A DNA stretch of 64,000 nucleotides from Nostoc sp. WHI (GTDB lineage Bacteria; Cyanobacteriota; Cyanobacteriia; Cyanobacteriales; Nostocaceae), in NCBI RefSeq assembly GCF_015714725.1, contig NZ_WBKM01000118.1:29302-93301 (forward strand). Reading direction: 5' to 3'. The notes under the pieces are model-generated. The model did no database searches. It saw only the letters and a list, made by a program, of their open reading frames with translations, and was not told the origin of the DNA. Made by a program: the position numbers and the translations under genes. Positions within the stretch are counted from its first letter, which is position 1, and each line of letters begins with the position of its first letter. Of the stretch, positions 1-9,594 are shown piece after piece.

Positions 1-288
1 GCGTACTTCTTCGAGGAGGATATTAAACCTCTGATCATTTTCTACTTGTCGTTGTTTGAGTAACTCCGTATCCCTTTGACTTTGAGATGCTACTTGCAAC
101 AAAGCTTGAACAGTCACTCTCAAGCCATCTACACTATCTCGGACTTCAGCTATACTATCTCGGACTTCAGTTAGACTATCTCGTAGTTCAGTTACACTAC
201 CTCGGACTTCAACTACACTATCTCGTATCTCGGACACACTTGAAGCTAACTCATCAAGCATTCCGTCTGTCCAACGTTCAACTGCCAT
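1..288 (-). CDS. Coiled-coil hypothetical protein (3' end cut by window edge)
   Basis: The frame is open from an ATG at 288 to the window edge, giving 96 codons without a stop. The N-terminus MAVERWTDGMLDELASS and the C-terminal part (ENDQRFNILLEEVR) closely match the complete 77-aa protein at 48045-48278, so the two are paralogues. Between these conserved ends this copy carries about five heptads of the type (V/T)E(V/L)RDS(V/L/I), encoded by 21-bp tandem units, which predict an extended coiled coil. No enzymatic motif is visible and the function is unknown. The short ORF on the opposite strand here is a shadow of the repeats. Confidence 0.75.
   Translation of the reverse strand, partial: MAVERWTDGMLDELASSVSEIRDSVVEVRGSVTELRDSLTEVRDSIAEVRDSVDGLRVTVQALLQVASQSQRDTELLKQRQVENDQRFNILLEEVR
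133..237. repeat. 21-bp tandem repeat (5 units) inside a coding region
   Basis: Five consecutive 21-bp units beginning ACTATCTCG or ACTACCTCG lie end to end with a few substitutions. Each encodes one heptad of the coiled-coil protein on the minus strand. The paralogue near 48.2 kb lacks the expansion, so the array probably grew by slippage in units that keep the frame. Confidence 0.85.
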
Positions 289-434
289 TGTGATTTTGTG
301 TTTTGTTAAATTTATTTTTCTCACTACTTTTTATTTTACCAATCGGCAGGTTAAAAAAGTAATACCATGAGTTTTTGGCTGGGCGATCGCAAATAAGTGT
401 ATTTGGCATCAGACTATGGTTCACAATTAATAAC

Positions 435-1352
435 ATGGACTTGCCAATTATCTACCACGCAGATTACGTTGCCCCATTGCCTGAAGGACATCGTTTTCCG
501 ATGTCTAAGTTCCGACAACTCTACGAATTACTGTTAGCTGATAGTGTAGCTAATAAAGAACAATTTCATACCCCCGAACGTCCACCGCTAGAGTTGATAG
601 AGTTAGTCCACACCCCAAACTATGTTAAAGCTTATTGCGAAGGAACCCTAGACTCCAAAGCACAGCGTCGCATTGGTTTGCCTTGGAGTCCAGCATTAGT
701 GAATCGCACTTGTGTAGCGGTAGGTGGTACGATACTCACTGCTAAACTGGCACTAAGTCAAGGTTTAGCTTGTAATACGGCTGGTGGAACTCATCATGCC
801 TTTCCCAGTTATGGATCTGGTTTTTGTATTTTCAACGATTTAGCGATCGCTTGCCGCGTTTTACAAAAAATTGGACTCGTCCAAAAAATCCTAATTGTAG
901 ATTTGGATGTACATCAAGGAGACGGCACCGCTTTTATTTTCCAAGACGACGATAGTGTTTTTACTTTTTCCATGCACTGCGAAGTCAATTTCCCTGGTAC
1001 TAAACAAAACAGTGATTTGGATGTTCCTTTGCCGGTGGGAATGGAGGATGACGCTTATTTACAAACTTTATCGAATTACTTAGCAGATTTATTATCTGAA
1101 GTCAAGCCAGATTTAGTATTTTATGATGCAGGTGTTGACCCTCATATAGGCGATCGCTTAGGAAAATTAGCCTTAACCGATGCTGGCATTTTTCGCCGGG
1201 AAATGCAGGTTTTGAGTACCTGTATGAGCAGAGGTTATCCTGTAGCTTGCGTCATTGGCGGCGGTTATGCTGATGATATGAAATCCCTAGTTTGGCGACA
1301 CTCTCTGCTGCATCGCGCCGCCAGTGAAATTTATCAGCAGTACAAACTTTGA
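435..1352 (+). CDS. HDAC / acetoin-utilisation (AcuC)-type deacetylase
   Basis: About 305 aa. It belongs to the zinc-dependent arginase/deacetylase superfamily, whose members remove acetyl or related acyl groups from lysines or polyamines. Family motifs are visible: the active-site pair H120-H121 in GGTHHAFPSYGSGFCIFND, the metal-site motif DLDVHQGDG (D158, H160) and the second metal aspartate region DAGVDPH (about 231-237). The ATG at 435 is preferred because the fold starts there (MDLPIIYH). An upstream TTG at 375 would add 20 residues unlike the family. The substrate cannot be told from sequence. It stands alone on its strand, about 50 bp before a small membrane protein. Confidence 0.88.
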   Translation: MDLPIIYHADYVAPLPEGHRFPMSKFRQLYELLLADSVANKEQFHTPERPPLELIELVHTPNYVKAYCEGTLDSKAQRRIGLPWSPALVNRTCVAVGGTILTAKLALSQGLACNTAGGTHHAFPSYGSGFCIFNDLAIACRVLQKIGLVQKILIVDLDVHQGDGTAFIFQDDDSVFTFSMHCEVNFPGTKQNSDLDVPLPVGMEDDAYLQTLSNYLADLLSEVKPDLVFYDAGVDPHIGDRLGKLALTDAGIFRREMQVLSTCMSRGYPVACVIGGGYADDMKSLVWRHSLLHRAASEIYQQYKL

Positions 1353-1402
1353 TGCAGCCGCTTGAGTTTTTTTGATTAATTGATTCTTTGGAAGTTCTTT
1401 AG

Positions 1403-1774
1403 ATGAGCAAATTTAGAGAAGCAATAGCAGCAATAATATTGAGTTCATTGTTAGGAATTCCCTTCGTTATATTATCGCTGTGGTATCAGAATCCTCCTGG
1501 TTGTGAGCGATTCTGCTTCAGTAAACCATGTCCTCTAAATGCGTGTATGGGTGGAAATTCCTTAACGGCTGGGTTCCCATTCCCAATACTGCATGACGAT
1601 AATGCTGGCTCACCTGTACACGGCTGGGGAAGAATCGGGGTTGAAGATTTCCAGAATATAAATCTTGGAGTATTTTTATTAGATGCCTTGTTTTACGGTG
1701 TCATAATAATCATGCTTGTGGTAATAGCAAAAAGCGTTTTTAGATTCCTAAAACGTTCTAGACGGTTGGGCTAA
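1403..1774 (+). CDS. Small membrane protein, unknown function
   Basis: A 123-aa protein with a hydrophobic helix at about residues 8-28 and another at about 88-112, ending in a basic tail (KRSRR). The loop between them contains several cysteines (PPGCERFCFSKPCP, ACMGG), which may form disulfides on the outer face. I recognise no family. The ATG start lies 50 bp after the deacetylase stop on the same strand, so co-transcription is possible. Confidence 0.55.
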   Translation: MSKFREAIAAIILSSLLGIPFVILSLWYQNPPGCERFCFSKPCPLNACMGGNSLTAGFPFPILHDDNAGSPVHGWGRIGVEDFQNINLGVFLLDALFYGVIIIMLVVIAKSVFRFLKRSRRLG

Positions 1775-1994
1775 CACTGCCCCAGATTCGTACAAACACT
1801 TATAATGAATATCATTATATTGAATCAGGATTGTTATAAATATAGGAATTACACGAAATTTTGAAAAACGAACTGCATTTGCATATCGGACGCAAAATGT
1901 CAAAGCCTTTCGTATATTCGTATAGAAGAAGAGTTTAAAGAGTTATTGCGTAAGTTATAAAATAAAAAAACTTTGTGTGTAAAGGCAGTACTGG

Positions 1995-4900
1995 ATGAAC
2001 AAAGTCAAACTCAGAATCTACGAACTAGCAAAAGAATTAAATTTGGATAGCAAGAAGCTATTAGCAATTTGTCAGCAACTCAACATTGCAGTCAAAAGCC
2101 ATAACAGCAGTATCTCAGAATCCGAAGCAGAACGCATTCGTGTAGAGGCAAAGAAACTAACAGTAAAATCCTCGAAAATTAAAACAAACTCTGAAGATTG
2201 GGGCTATGTATTTATAGCTTCAGCAATTGATAGTTTTATCCGCCATCTTGAAGGTAAAACTGCCCTAGAAGCATATCCCGAATTTAGAGAGCGACGCGAT
2301 CGCGCCAATGAGTTAATGTATGAATGTGTAGGTAAAAAGCCTTCTCTATTTTATGTACATCGCAAGGGTGCGGGGAAAGAGCCAAGAGAAGAAATTTGGG
2401 ATTTGACAATAGCAACAGACTGCGATGATTTTCAATTACCCACAATACTTGACAAGCTCAGAAAAACATTAGGATTTAGAGCGGCTGTACAAAAAGATGG
2501 ACGCGGCGGTTTAAAAATACTATCGGCTCAGTTGCTACAGCCCTCACGGGGACACGCCGATAGCTATGCTGTACCTTGTCGCTTACGTTTGCTCCCTAAT
2601 CATCAGCATCATCTCGACATTCCGCCGAAGATATTGGCACGTATAGCAGCAGCGCCAGTTTGTGGCGATCATGTGCCTACAGAAGAGCAGCTGAAAGCTT
2701 GGAAAGCGTTTTTGCAAATTGAAGAAAAAATCGCAAAAGCGCGTCAATTTTGTGTGCGTTATGTAAGTCATAACTATAACTTTAAAAGGCGGATCAGTTT
2801 TGAAATTGATGTAGCCTCAGCCACCCTTGACGGCTTTTATCAAAATTCCCTCGACGTGGAAAACTTTTGGGAGCGAGCAAGACGGACAAAAAACGAAGAT
2901 TTAAAACTTTTTGAAACTGCTCCCATCGGAAAAAATTGGATTAGCGGCCGCCAACTAGGGACTGTTGAAGATGTTGACCCCAACCGTTGTATTATCAGTC
3001 TCAGACTAGAACGCGACTTAGCTGAATATATGGCAGCAGAGCGTTATCAATTACCAGCTACCGGATTCTTGTGTTTTGAGGCAGTTGGTGACATTCAGCA
3101 GATTCAGCGCAAGAAAAAAGCTTTGGAAGATTTGAATAATGGTTACACCCAAAATCCATATTTGGGAAACTTTTTGTTCGATGCTTCTCAGGCTAGACAA
3201 ATCAAAACAACTATCGAACTTCAACCACAAGATTTGTTACTATCTTCTGCTAATCCTGGTCAAAAAGCAGCAGTAGAAAAGGTACTTGCCGCCAAGGATC
3301 TTGTTCTTATCCAAGGGCCACCGGGTACTGGTAAAACTACCGTAATTGCCGAGATTTGCTATCAAATTGCCCTTCGCGGTGGACGCACGTTAATTGCATC
3401 TCAAGCCAATTTAGCAGTAGATAACGCCCTAAGTCGATTAGTTCATAACCCAGTAATTCGGGCTGTACGCAAGGGGAGAGCCGAGAAAGTTGGGGAAGAA
3501 GGACAGCCATTTTTAGAAGACCAAGTGATTGGCAGATGGCTAGAAAATACTGCGGCTGACTGCGAAAATAATCTTACTAAACGGCTCGAAAATATTCAAA
3601 TTTTCAGTCAATTAGTGGCATCATCACCAAGATTTACAGCTTACTTCCAAGCAGAGGAAGAATTTAATCAGCAACAAAATAAATTCACTAAAAATAAGAT
3701 AAAAGTAGAGGAAAACTTTAAAAATCAAGAGAAATCTTATAATGAAACTGTAGCAAAACAAAATGAGGTTGAATCCCTAATTGCGGGTATGGGAAACATA
3801 CTAAATACTGCACCAAATATCAATTGGGAAGCTCCAGAAGTTACAAATTTTTTGCCACTTCTTAAGCCCTACACAGAAGGAAACAGTTTAGTAGAAGAAT
3901 TTTTAGCAAATATTCGTAAAGCTACTCAATATACTGATGAACTTGGCTTGGTGCGGCCGACGCTTGGTGCTTTTGGTTTAGCGGCTTGGTTGCGTGAAAC
4001 TGTAGCAACAGAAATTTCTGAGTTTAAAACTGCTTTTAGTTATGCTCAAAATGCAACTGAAATCATGTCGGAAGTTGCAGCGCAGGTACAGGTTGTTAAA
4101 CAGAATTTCGCCTTATTAAATCAGCTACAACCAGAATATCAGCAATATCTTACCAAACTGCAAAATCTACAGCAAACAATCCAGATATGGCAAAACCGCC
4201 AACGGGAAATTGATTATATTATCTCAGCAGTCAAGGAATGGAAATCTACAGCACATTCCCATCTGTATCAAACCTTGAAAGAATGTCATCAATCAGGTTT
4301 ACCATTAACAGAGAATTTAGTAGATTTACCACTAGGTTTGTTGATGTTTGCTAATACATTAAAGCTAACAATAGTCCCAAATAATTATAATATAAACTTA
4401 CCAGACTGGGAGCTATTGGCAAAAGCGATCGCTTATGAAATAGAAGGAGGTTTTACTGATAGGCGGGGTAAACAGCATAATTTTAGCTATTTTTTACAAC
4501 AAAATTTTAGTCAGATTCCAATGGTGCTATCTAAAAGCGATACCTCCGGCGGGCTTTGCGATCGCACCCGATGGCAAGAAATCTATCAACAGTTTAACAA
4601 TTATCAATTACTCACCCCAAAACAGCGAAAATTACTAGTTGAAAATACCCAGGTTTTTTTAATTAGAATGCAAAAAACCTATGGTGCATCATGGGAATGG
4701 AATAACATAGATTCTACTCTTACCCAAATTACACAAGAATTGTTAGATACTATTCTTATAAATGCACGTCAATGCGTTTTAAAAGTAAAAACCGAAACTG
4801 AACAACAGCTTCAGAATTTACAACAACTATTAAATGAACTTCAGAAAAATGAAATTAGTCAACAGCAAATATCTATTACTCAAGCTGAGGTAGAAAAAGC

Positions 4901-6494
4901 ACAGCAAGACGCTAATTTGCAACTTGGAAGAGTTATTAATATTTTGCAAGAACTTAATCAACAAAATATACCTGCTCAATTACGCATTCTAACTGAACAA
5001 TATCTTGCAACACAATCAAATATTTGGGAGCAACCCCAAGAATTCTCAAAGCAAGTGCATTCTTGGGGAAGTTGCATCAGTCAACTTGAAACCTTAATTT
5101 CATCATTAGAACCTTTTGCTGTGCTGGAGATAATTAGAAATTCTCTGCATGAGCATTTATCAAAACTAAAACAAGAAACTGAAACTTCTCTACAGCAGCT
5201 TCAGAAATTACAAATTAATCTCCGCGAAATAGAACATAAATCACAACCACAACCCTCAGAAAACTTAACAGAGCAAAGAAACTGGTGGTTGACAGAATGG
5301 CAAACAATACCGGATAAATTTAAACCAGGAAATTCTGCTGCTGACTTGTTTAATTTAGAGTTATTACGCAGTATGAATACTAATTTTGAGTCTTGGCAAC
5401 AGCAACTCCAAAAAGACGAAGTTTATCTCAATAAATATCAGAATTTTGTTCAAGATTGGATTGGAAAACTAAGAAATCCAACTGAACGCGATAGCGACGA
5501 TTTAAGGCGTATATATCTAGATAATGCCAACGTCGTCGGTATCACCTGTGTTCAAGCTGCGAGTAGGGGTTTTTCGGAAGAATTCAAATCTTTTGATGTC
5601 GTCATCATTGATGAAGTGAGTAAATGTACTCCTCCAGAGTTACTAATCCCAGCTTTGAAAGGCAAAAAGTTAGTCATGGTAGGCGATCATCGGCAATTAC
5701 CACCTATGCTTGATACTAGCACTTTAGAAGAAGTTGCTCAAACAATTGGCAATACACGAGACGAACTACAATTCTTAGAAGAATCGCTGTTTAAAAGTCA
5801 GTTTGAATCTGCTGATGAAAGCATCAAACAAATGCTAACTACACAATATCGAATGCACCCATTTATTATGGGAGCAATCAACCAGTTTTATGACGGCAAA
5901 CTAGAATCTGGTATTTTGGAGCCGGACACAAAACGTGCACATCATCTAGCAGGTGAAATCATCCAAGAATCTCACCACATTCTCTGGGTAAAAACGCCTA
6001 TTGAGAATCAGTTTTTAGAGCAACGAAAGGGAACTTCTTACTTTAATACTCAAGAAATTGATGCGATTGAACGTCTGTGTCAGCAGTTTGAGAATATTTG
6101 GGCTTCTAAAGTTGCCAATGGGGAACCAAAAAAAGAAATTGCCGTAATTACGTTTTATGGCGCTCAATTAAGAAAAATCGATGAACGTCTGCAATCTGAA
6201 CTTTTCCCTTCGCTAGAAATTCGTACTGGTACAGTAGATAGATTTCAAGGTATGGAAAGACCTGTTGTAATTGTAAGTATGGTTCGCAACAACAGTAAAG
6301 GAGATGTGGGATTTGCTAAGAAGCCAGAACGGGTAAATGTTGCATTCTCTCGCGCTCAAGAACTCCTGATAATTGTGGGTTGTCATAATTTATTTACCCA
6401 TCAATCAGGTCAAGTCGGAAGTATGTACTCAGAAGTTTCAAATATTGTAAGTCTTCATGGAGGTTTCGTTGATGTTTCTCGCCTCTTCTACTAA
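1995..6494 (+). CDS. Superfamily-1 (DNA2/UPF1-like) helicase with IF2-N-like N-terminus
   Basis: 1499 aa. Residues 1-54 ([21 protein letters not shown]...) resemble the N-terminal domain of translation factor IF-2, here attached to a helicase. The helicase core has Walker A GPPGTGKT at 441-448 followed by [15 protein letters not shown], Walker B VVIIDE near 1201-1207, [14 protein letters not shown] at 1284-1289, and the C-terminal motifs [11 protein letters not shown] and NVAFSRAQE. About 750 residues rich in Gln, Glu and Leu, largely coiled coil, separate Walker A from Walker B. Such AAA_11/AAA_12 helicases act on DNA or RNA and often occur in defence loci. The gene's last codons overlap the remnant start of a PLD nuclease gene, and an intact relative of that gene lies 3 kb downstream, which suggests the two worked as a pair. 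Confidence 0.9.
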   Translation: MNKVKLRIYELAKELNLDSKKLLAICQQLNIAVKSHNSSISESEAERIRVEAKKLTVKSSKIKTNSEDWGYVFIASAIDSFIRHLEGKTALEAYPEFRERRDRANELMYECVGKKPSLFYVHRKGAGKEPREEIWDLTIATDCDDFQLPTILDKLRKTLGFRAAVQKDGRGGLKILSAQLLQPSRGHADSYAVPCRLRLLPNHQHHLDIPPKILARIAAAPVCGDHVPTEEQLKAWKAFLQIEEKIAKARQFCVRYVSHNYNFKRRISFEIDVASATLDGFYQNSLDVENFWERARRTKNEDLKLFETAPIGKNWISGRQLGTVEDVDPNRCIISLRLERDLAEYMAAERYQLPATGFLCFEAVGDIQQIQRKKKALEDLNNGYTQNPYLGNFLFDASQARQIKTTIELQPQDLLLSSANPGQKAAVEKVLAAKDLVLIQGPPGTGKTTVIAEICYQIALRGGRTLIASQANLAVDNALSRLVHNPVIRAVRKGRAEKVGEEGQPFLEDQVIGRWLENTAADCENNLTKRLENIQIFSQLVASSPRFTAYFQAEEEFNQQQNKFTKNKIKVEENFKNQEKSYNETVAKQNEVESLIAGMGNILNTAPNINWEAPEVTNFLPLLKPYTEGNSLVEEFLANIRKATQYTDELGLVRPTLGAFGLAAWLRETVATEISEFKTAFSYAQNATEIMSEVAAQVQVVKQNFALLNQLQPEYQQYLTKLQNLQQTIQIWQNRQREIDYIISAVKEWKSTAHSHLYQTLKECHQSGLPLTENLVDLPLGLLMFANTLKLTIVPNNYNINLPDWELLAKAIAYEIEGGFTDRRGKQHNFSYFLQQNFSQIPMVLSKSDTSGGLCDRTRWQEIYQQFNNYQLLTPKQRKLLVENTQVFLIRMQKTYGASWEWNNIDSTLTQITQELLDTILINARQCVLKVKTETEQQLQNLQQLLNELQKNEISQQQISITQAEVEKAQQDANLQLGRVINILQELNQQNIPAQLRILTEQYLATQSNIWEQPQEFSKQVHSWGSCISQLETLISSLEPFAVLEIIRNSLHEHLSKLKQETETSLQQLQKLQINLREIEHKSQPQPSENLTEQRNWWLTEWQTIPDKFKPGNSAADLFNLELLRSMNTNFESWQQQLQKDEVYLNKYQNFVQDWIGKLRNPTERDSDDLRRIYLDNANVVGITCVQAASRGFSEEFKSFDVVIIDEVSKCTPPELLIPALKGKKLVMVGDHRQLPPMLDTSTLEEVAQTIGNTRDELQFLEESLFKSQFESADESIKQMLTTQYRMHPFIMGAINQFYDGKLESGILEPDTKRAHHLAGEIIQESHHILWVKTPIENQFLEQRKGTSYFNTQEIDAIERLCQQFENIWASKVANGEPKKEIAVITFYGAQLRKIDERLQSELFPSLEIRTGTVDRFQGMERPVVIVSMVRNNSKGDVGFAKKPERVNVAFSRAQELLIIVGCHNLFTHQSGQVGSMYSEVSNIVSLHGGFVDVSRLFY

Positions 6495-6552
6495 ACCTCT
6501 TGATGACAATTTTAAGAATTGTATAAGTAGGTATGCAAAAATATTTATGTGA
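6472..6552 (+). pseudogene. Remnant 5' end of a PLD nuclease gene
   Basis: An ATG inside the last codons of the helicase gene opens a 26-codon frame [16 protein letters not shown]... This matches the start of the intact PLD gene at 9572 (MFLAYSAKPIDDNLKN) for about 16 codons, after which similarity ends and a stop follows. The DNA around the overlap is likewise shared by the two sites. I read it as the truncated PLD partner of this helicase copy. Confidence 0.7.
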
Positions 6553-6798
6553 TTGCGTACTCCTGTGGAGACGCTACACTCGCAATGACGATGTATATTT
6601 AATTTTGCATTACTACTTAGAAGAGATTGAGGCTATCTATTAGGCAAATTAGCCCTTGCCCTTACCCATAATGCCATTCCCTCTTTCTTCTTTAACCGAG
6701 AAGTATTTAGATACCATACATTTCTGGAAAAGAGATTGTGGCATGTGTAGTCTAGAGCAAATATCACTTGATGCTCAATTTAGCTCAAGGGGGGTCTA

Positions 6799-7005
6799 AT
6801 GATTGATCGCTTAGTGAATCTAATTTTTATCGATTCCTTTGCCCTAGCAATTAACCTGGCGTTTGGTACACTGCTTCGCACTAAAATCTGCAATTATTCA
6901 TGGGATGGATTTGCAGATGAGCTTTCAACACCAGCAAGCAGTATTAGTTCTTCTGAATTGCCACCATCTTTGGAGGAAGTAGATATAAACACTCCTATTT
7001 CATAA
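6799..7005 (+). CDS. Possible small protein, unrecognised
   Basis: A 68-aa frame with an ATG preceded by a purine-rich AAGGGGGG about 5 bp upstream. The first half is hydrophobic (possible membrane segment at about 8-26), the second half is Ser/Pro/Glu-rich. No family is recognised. It lies in a stretch of decayed sequence between the helicase and an IS remnant, so it could equally be chance. Confidence 0.25.
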   Translation: MIDRLVNLIFIDSFALAINLAFGTLLRTKICNYSWDGFADELSTPASSISSSELPPSLEEVDINTPIS

Positions 7006-7151
7006 AGCCTGCCTGCTATTGTTGTCGAATTACTTTAGTTGACGTTTTGCGTGATTTGCAAAGATTATTAAAATTTAATCTTTGCAAATCAAAAAAATCT
7101 GAGAATTGGATTACCTTAAGGCTCTCAACCAGCAAAACACCCATGTTCACA

Positions 7152-7452
7152 CAGGGTTAGCGCGTCTCAAACCCTATTGACAAATCGATTCTATGAGAGT
7201 GTTGAGTTAGAGAAAGCCGCCGCCAAAACAGAAACCATATACTGATCATTCATCGCGGCTCGCCGTGACTTTTGGCGAATACTGCGGCGGAAAGATGATT
7301 CTCGCCCTAAGGCATTCAGGGCAATGCGACGTAGCTTTAGAATTATTCTGTGGACTGTGCAGAGAACGAATTCGACATTCATCCTCATTGAAAGTGACAT
7401 CTAATGTCCAATGAACAGAATTTTCAATACCCCAATGCTCGCGCTAACCCTG
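7152..7452 (-). mobile_element. Internally deleted ISAs1-family element with 13-bp inverted ends
   Basis: About 300 bp bounded by perfect 13-bp inverted repeats: CAGGGTTAGCGCG at the left end and its reverse complement at 7440-7452. Inside, on the minus strand, only the C-terminal part of a transposase survives. The left end extends to 19 bp shared with a further copy at 9187-9205. No target-site duplication could be seen in the flanks. The right-hand repeat abuts the transposase at EHWGIEN, so everything between the far end and that codon has been lost. Confidence 0.7.
7191..7439 (-). pseudogene. ISAs1-type transposase, C-terminal fragment, frameshifted
   Basis: Reading on the minus strand gives [17 protein letters not shown], then [18 protein letters not shown], typical of the last third of ISAs1/H-repeat DDE transposases. 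The frame then shifts by one base to [14 protein letters not shown] and [18 protein letters not shown] before the stop. The N-terminal two thirds are absent, so no active transposase is made. Confidence 0.8.
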
Positions 7453-7514
7453 GCTCATCTCCCTCCCTAAAAATAGTACCTGCGCCACCGTTCGCGTGGC
7501 GCAAGCTAATAGCA

Positions 7515-8912
7515 TTACTCTTGCATTCCTGCATACAGCAGTCGTACAAATAAACGCACACCATCATCATTCTTCAATATAGAATATGATGGAGCTTCAC
7601 TGTTACCAATCGCACGCAAATCTGACAGCAATTCTGGATGGAATTGACAAGTAAAAGAGCGTCGGATTTTCTTAGTTTCAAAGTCTTTATAATTAATACA
7701 GGTAGCCGAACATTCCGTAACTATTTCACCATTTTCCTCTGCTGTTGAACAAAGAATTTCTACAGCATCGGGTAGTTGTATCAACCATGACAAAGTACTA
7801 CCAGCGATGATGTGCCGATAAGGAACAATGGCATCATGTATCATCCGGTAAGCCCAATTAGCAAACAGTATCGCTTCTTCGTTGACTTCATCCGAGTGGA
7901 ACATCGAAATCGATACTTGACGCTCGTATTGAATCGTTGTGTCAATCACGCCTTCGTGAGTATCAGCCGTTACATCATGAGCATGAATAATTTCCCAAGG
8001 AATACTTAAGGCATCGCCATCAGGAGACTGATAAGGCAACAACACACTCGCGCCTACTTCCTTTGATTCGTTGCGCGTCACGGCAAAATGTTCATCATTC
8101 CAGCCAGTAGCAACTATGCGTCCATCGCGCTTTTTGATTTGGAGTGTCTTGCCCATCGCTTGGATGCGTTCTGCAACTTCTTGCAGTGATTTGAGAGTTC
8201 TACCGTCTTTGTCACGTTCTAGAGATGTCGTGCTAAGAACTTTCTTGACTGCTCGCCGAATCAGTCGGATATGACATTCAGCAGCCAGTTGATGCCCTAC
8301 ACAAATAAAGATTGCGGCAGCACTACTAGGCGATCGCGAAATCAGTAACTTTTCCACTAATCCAAACATATCTTCTCGCGGGCAAGCCGGACTTGTCCAA
8401 GTGGATGCATCGTAAGTCGAAGGATCGCCGCCTTCCACTACCACCGCATAACCAGAAGTAATTGCCGGAATCACTATCTCTGGATCGATGACTCCAGTTG
8501 ACCAAACAGGCAACAATACTGAGTCCATATCCGCGACTTTCTGAGCAATGTAGGCAATGTTTTTCGAGGCTCTAACATCTTCACCGGCAGCGTTAACACC
8601 TACATGTTCCCAAGGTTCGATGATGGTTATAGAATTGCGTAACAAATTAGAGTGCAACAGCAGAAACTCTAAATCTGACCGTGAATTAATGACTTTTTCT
8701 AAAGGCGAAGCATGTCCCCATTCAAAAATGCCATCGGCGGCAAACAATTCTTTTTGGTCAAGCGGATTTTCCGAATTTCTATCTGCTAAGAAACGACCTA
8801 ATAAAATATGTGCCGATTCAAAATCTGATCTGCCTGAATGCAAGTAGCCGGGAGTTAATCGCCAGTCGGCTATGGTGGTTTTATTGTTGTTAAATTTGAT
8901 AGCTTCTACCAT
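7515..8912 (-). CDS. Class-I glutamine-amidotransferase-like protein
   Basis: 465 aa. Two class-I GATase signatures are present: a nucleophile elbow FICVGHQ (Cys204) and a C-terminal CQFHPE (His425, Glu427), which would complete a Cys-His-Glu triad. The GATase-like region is unusual because about 215 residues separate the two motifs, more than the usual 80-100, and about 190 residues precede the elbow. No synthetase domain is fused or adjacent, so the acceptor substrate and pathway are unknown; it may be a hydrolase of gamma-glutamyl compounds rather than an amidotransferase. It lies between IS ends inside a rearranged region, which suggests transfer or relocation. Confidence 0.6.
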   Translation of the reverse strand: MVEAIKFNNNKTTIADWRLTPGYLHSGRSDFESAHILLGRFLADRNSENPLDQKELFAADGIFEWGHASPLEKVINSRSDLEFLLLHSNLLRNSITIIEPWEHVGVNAAGEDVRASKNIAYIAQKVADMDSVLLPVWSTGVIDPEIVIPAITSGYAVVVEGGDPSTYDASTWTSPACPREDMFGLVEKLLISRSPSSAAAIFICVGHQLAAECHIRLIRRAVKKVLSTTSLERDKDGRTLKSLQEVAERIQAMGKTLQIKKRDGRIVATGWNDEHFAVTRNESKEVGASVLLPYQSPDGDALSIPWEIIHAHDVTADTHEGVIDTTIQYERQVSISMFHSDEVNEEAILFANWAYRMIHDAIVPYRHIIAGSTLSWLIQLPDAVEILCSTAEENGEIVTECSATCINYKDFETKKIRRSFTCQFHPELLSDLRAIGNSEAPSYSILKNDDGVRLFVRLLYAGMQE

Positions 8913-8935
8913 GTGTCCTCAACAATAGATTTATA

Positions 8936-9205
8936 TTATATGATATGGTCATCTTCATTCCTAAAAGTAGTACCTGTGCCACACTTTGCATATCGCCTAA
9001 CGATCGCCTCGGTTGCTGCAATAATTTCCATATCTTGCTCCCAAATTTCCGACATGAAAAAGACAAGGATAGCTACGATATTTCTCTCTACTATAGGTAT
9101 CCCAAAGCCAGCTTTAGCTCCAAAAGCTTTAGCAATTTGATTACGTAAAAAATAGGATTCGGATTGAGCAGAGACATCGGCAATCCCAGGGTTAGCGCGT
9201 CTCAA
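8936..9205 (-). pseudogene. GAF-domain fragment truncated at an IS end
   Basis: The minus-strand frame reads PGIADVSAQSESYFLRNQIAK, then AFGAKAGFGIPI and VAILVFFMSE, matching the second half of a GAF sensory domain. The first residues (MRRANPG) are encoded by the 19-bp IS end at 9187-9205, so the domain was cut at that point. The rest of the sensor protein is absent. The fragment is therefore probably non-functional. Confidence 0.6.
9187..9205 (+). repeat. Solo IS end, 19-bp repeat
   Basis: CAGGGTTAGCGCGTCTCAA is identical to positions 7152-7170 and directly oriented to it. The two copies bracket the amidotransferase-like gene and the GAF fragment, so the interval could be bounded by ends of one IS family. 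Confidence 0.75.
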
Positions 9206-9351
9206 GGCATCTTATTTGCCTGTAATTTTCAAGTAGCCATCACCAAAGCTAACATTTTTCGTCGTAAAACTTAGGTTTTAAGTCACTTCTAGTATTGAGA
9301 ATATAGGCAATATAGCAATCCTATTTGATTTGTGAAAATTGAAAGCCTTAG

Positions 9352-9380
9352 ATTCCCGACTTTTTAAATAAGTTGGGAAT
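9352..9380 (+). terminator. Hairpin, possible terminator
   Basis: TTCCCGACTT pairs with AAGTTGGGAA (one G-U) around a short A/T loop and is followed by TTTTATT. It sits about 90 bp before the helicase remnant and would serve a plus-strand transcript. Confidence 0.45.
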
Positions 9381-9471
9381 TTTATTGTTGGTGGGCAATA
9401 CTACTCCAAATAAGCAAAGCAGCAGAAATTGAAGATGTTTTTTCTTCCCAGCATCGGGGTTCCATAATGAT

Positions 9472-9594
9472 AGCATCAAACAAATGTGGTATCTTAGAGC
9501 CTGACACCAAACGCGCACATAATCTCGGAAGTTTATTTAAAACATCGTGCGTCTACATGGAGGTTTCATTGATGTTTCTCGCCTATTCAGCTAA
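9472..9594 (+). pseudogene. Collapsed second copy of the helicase 3' end
   Basis: Three short pieces of the intact helicase appear in the right order with the material between them missing. The first (AGCATCAAACAAATG) equals 5820-5834. The second encodes [13 protein letters not shown], against [13 protein letters not shown] in the helicase. The third encodes GGFIDVSRLFS-stop, against [15 protein letters not shown]. The final piece overlaps the PLD gene start exactly as the intact helicase end overlaps the PLD remnant at 6472. It marks a helicase copy reduced by deletions. Confidence 0.75.

Noticed and set aside
1995..2160. Separate infB (IF-2) gene start
   Set aside because: The IF2-N-like segment is continuous with the helicase frame and no GTPase domain follows.
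9467..9571. N-terminal 35 residues of the PLD protein as given by the longest ORF
   Set aside because: These codons are helicase debris; the paralogous overlap shows the true start at 9572.
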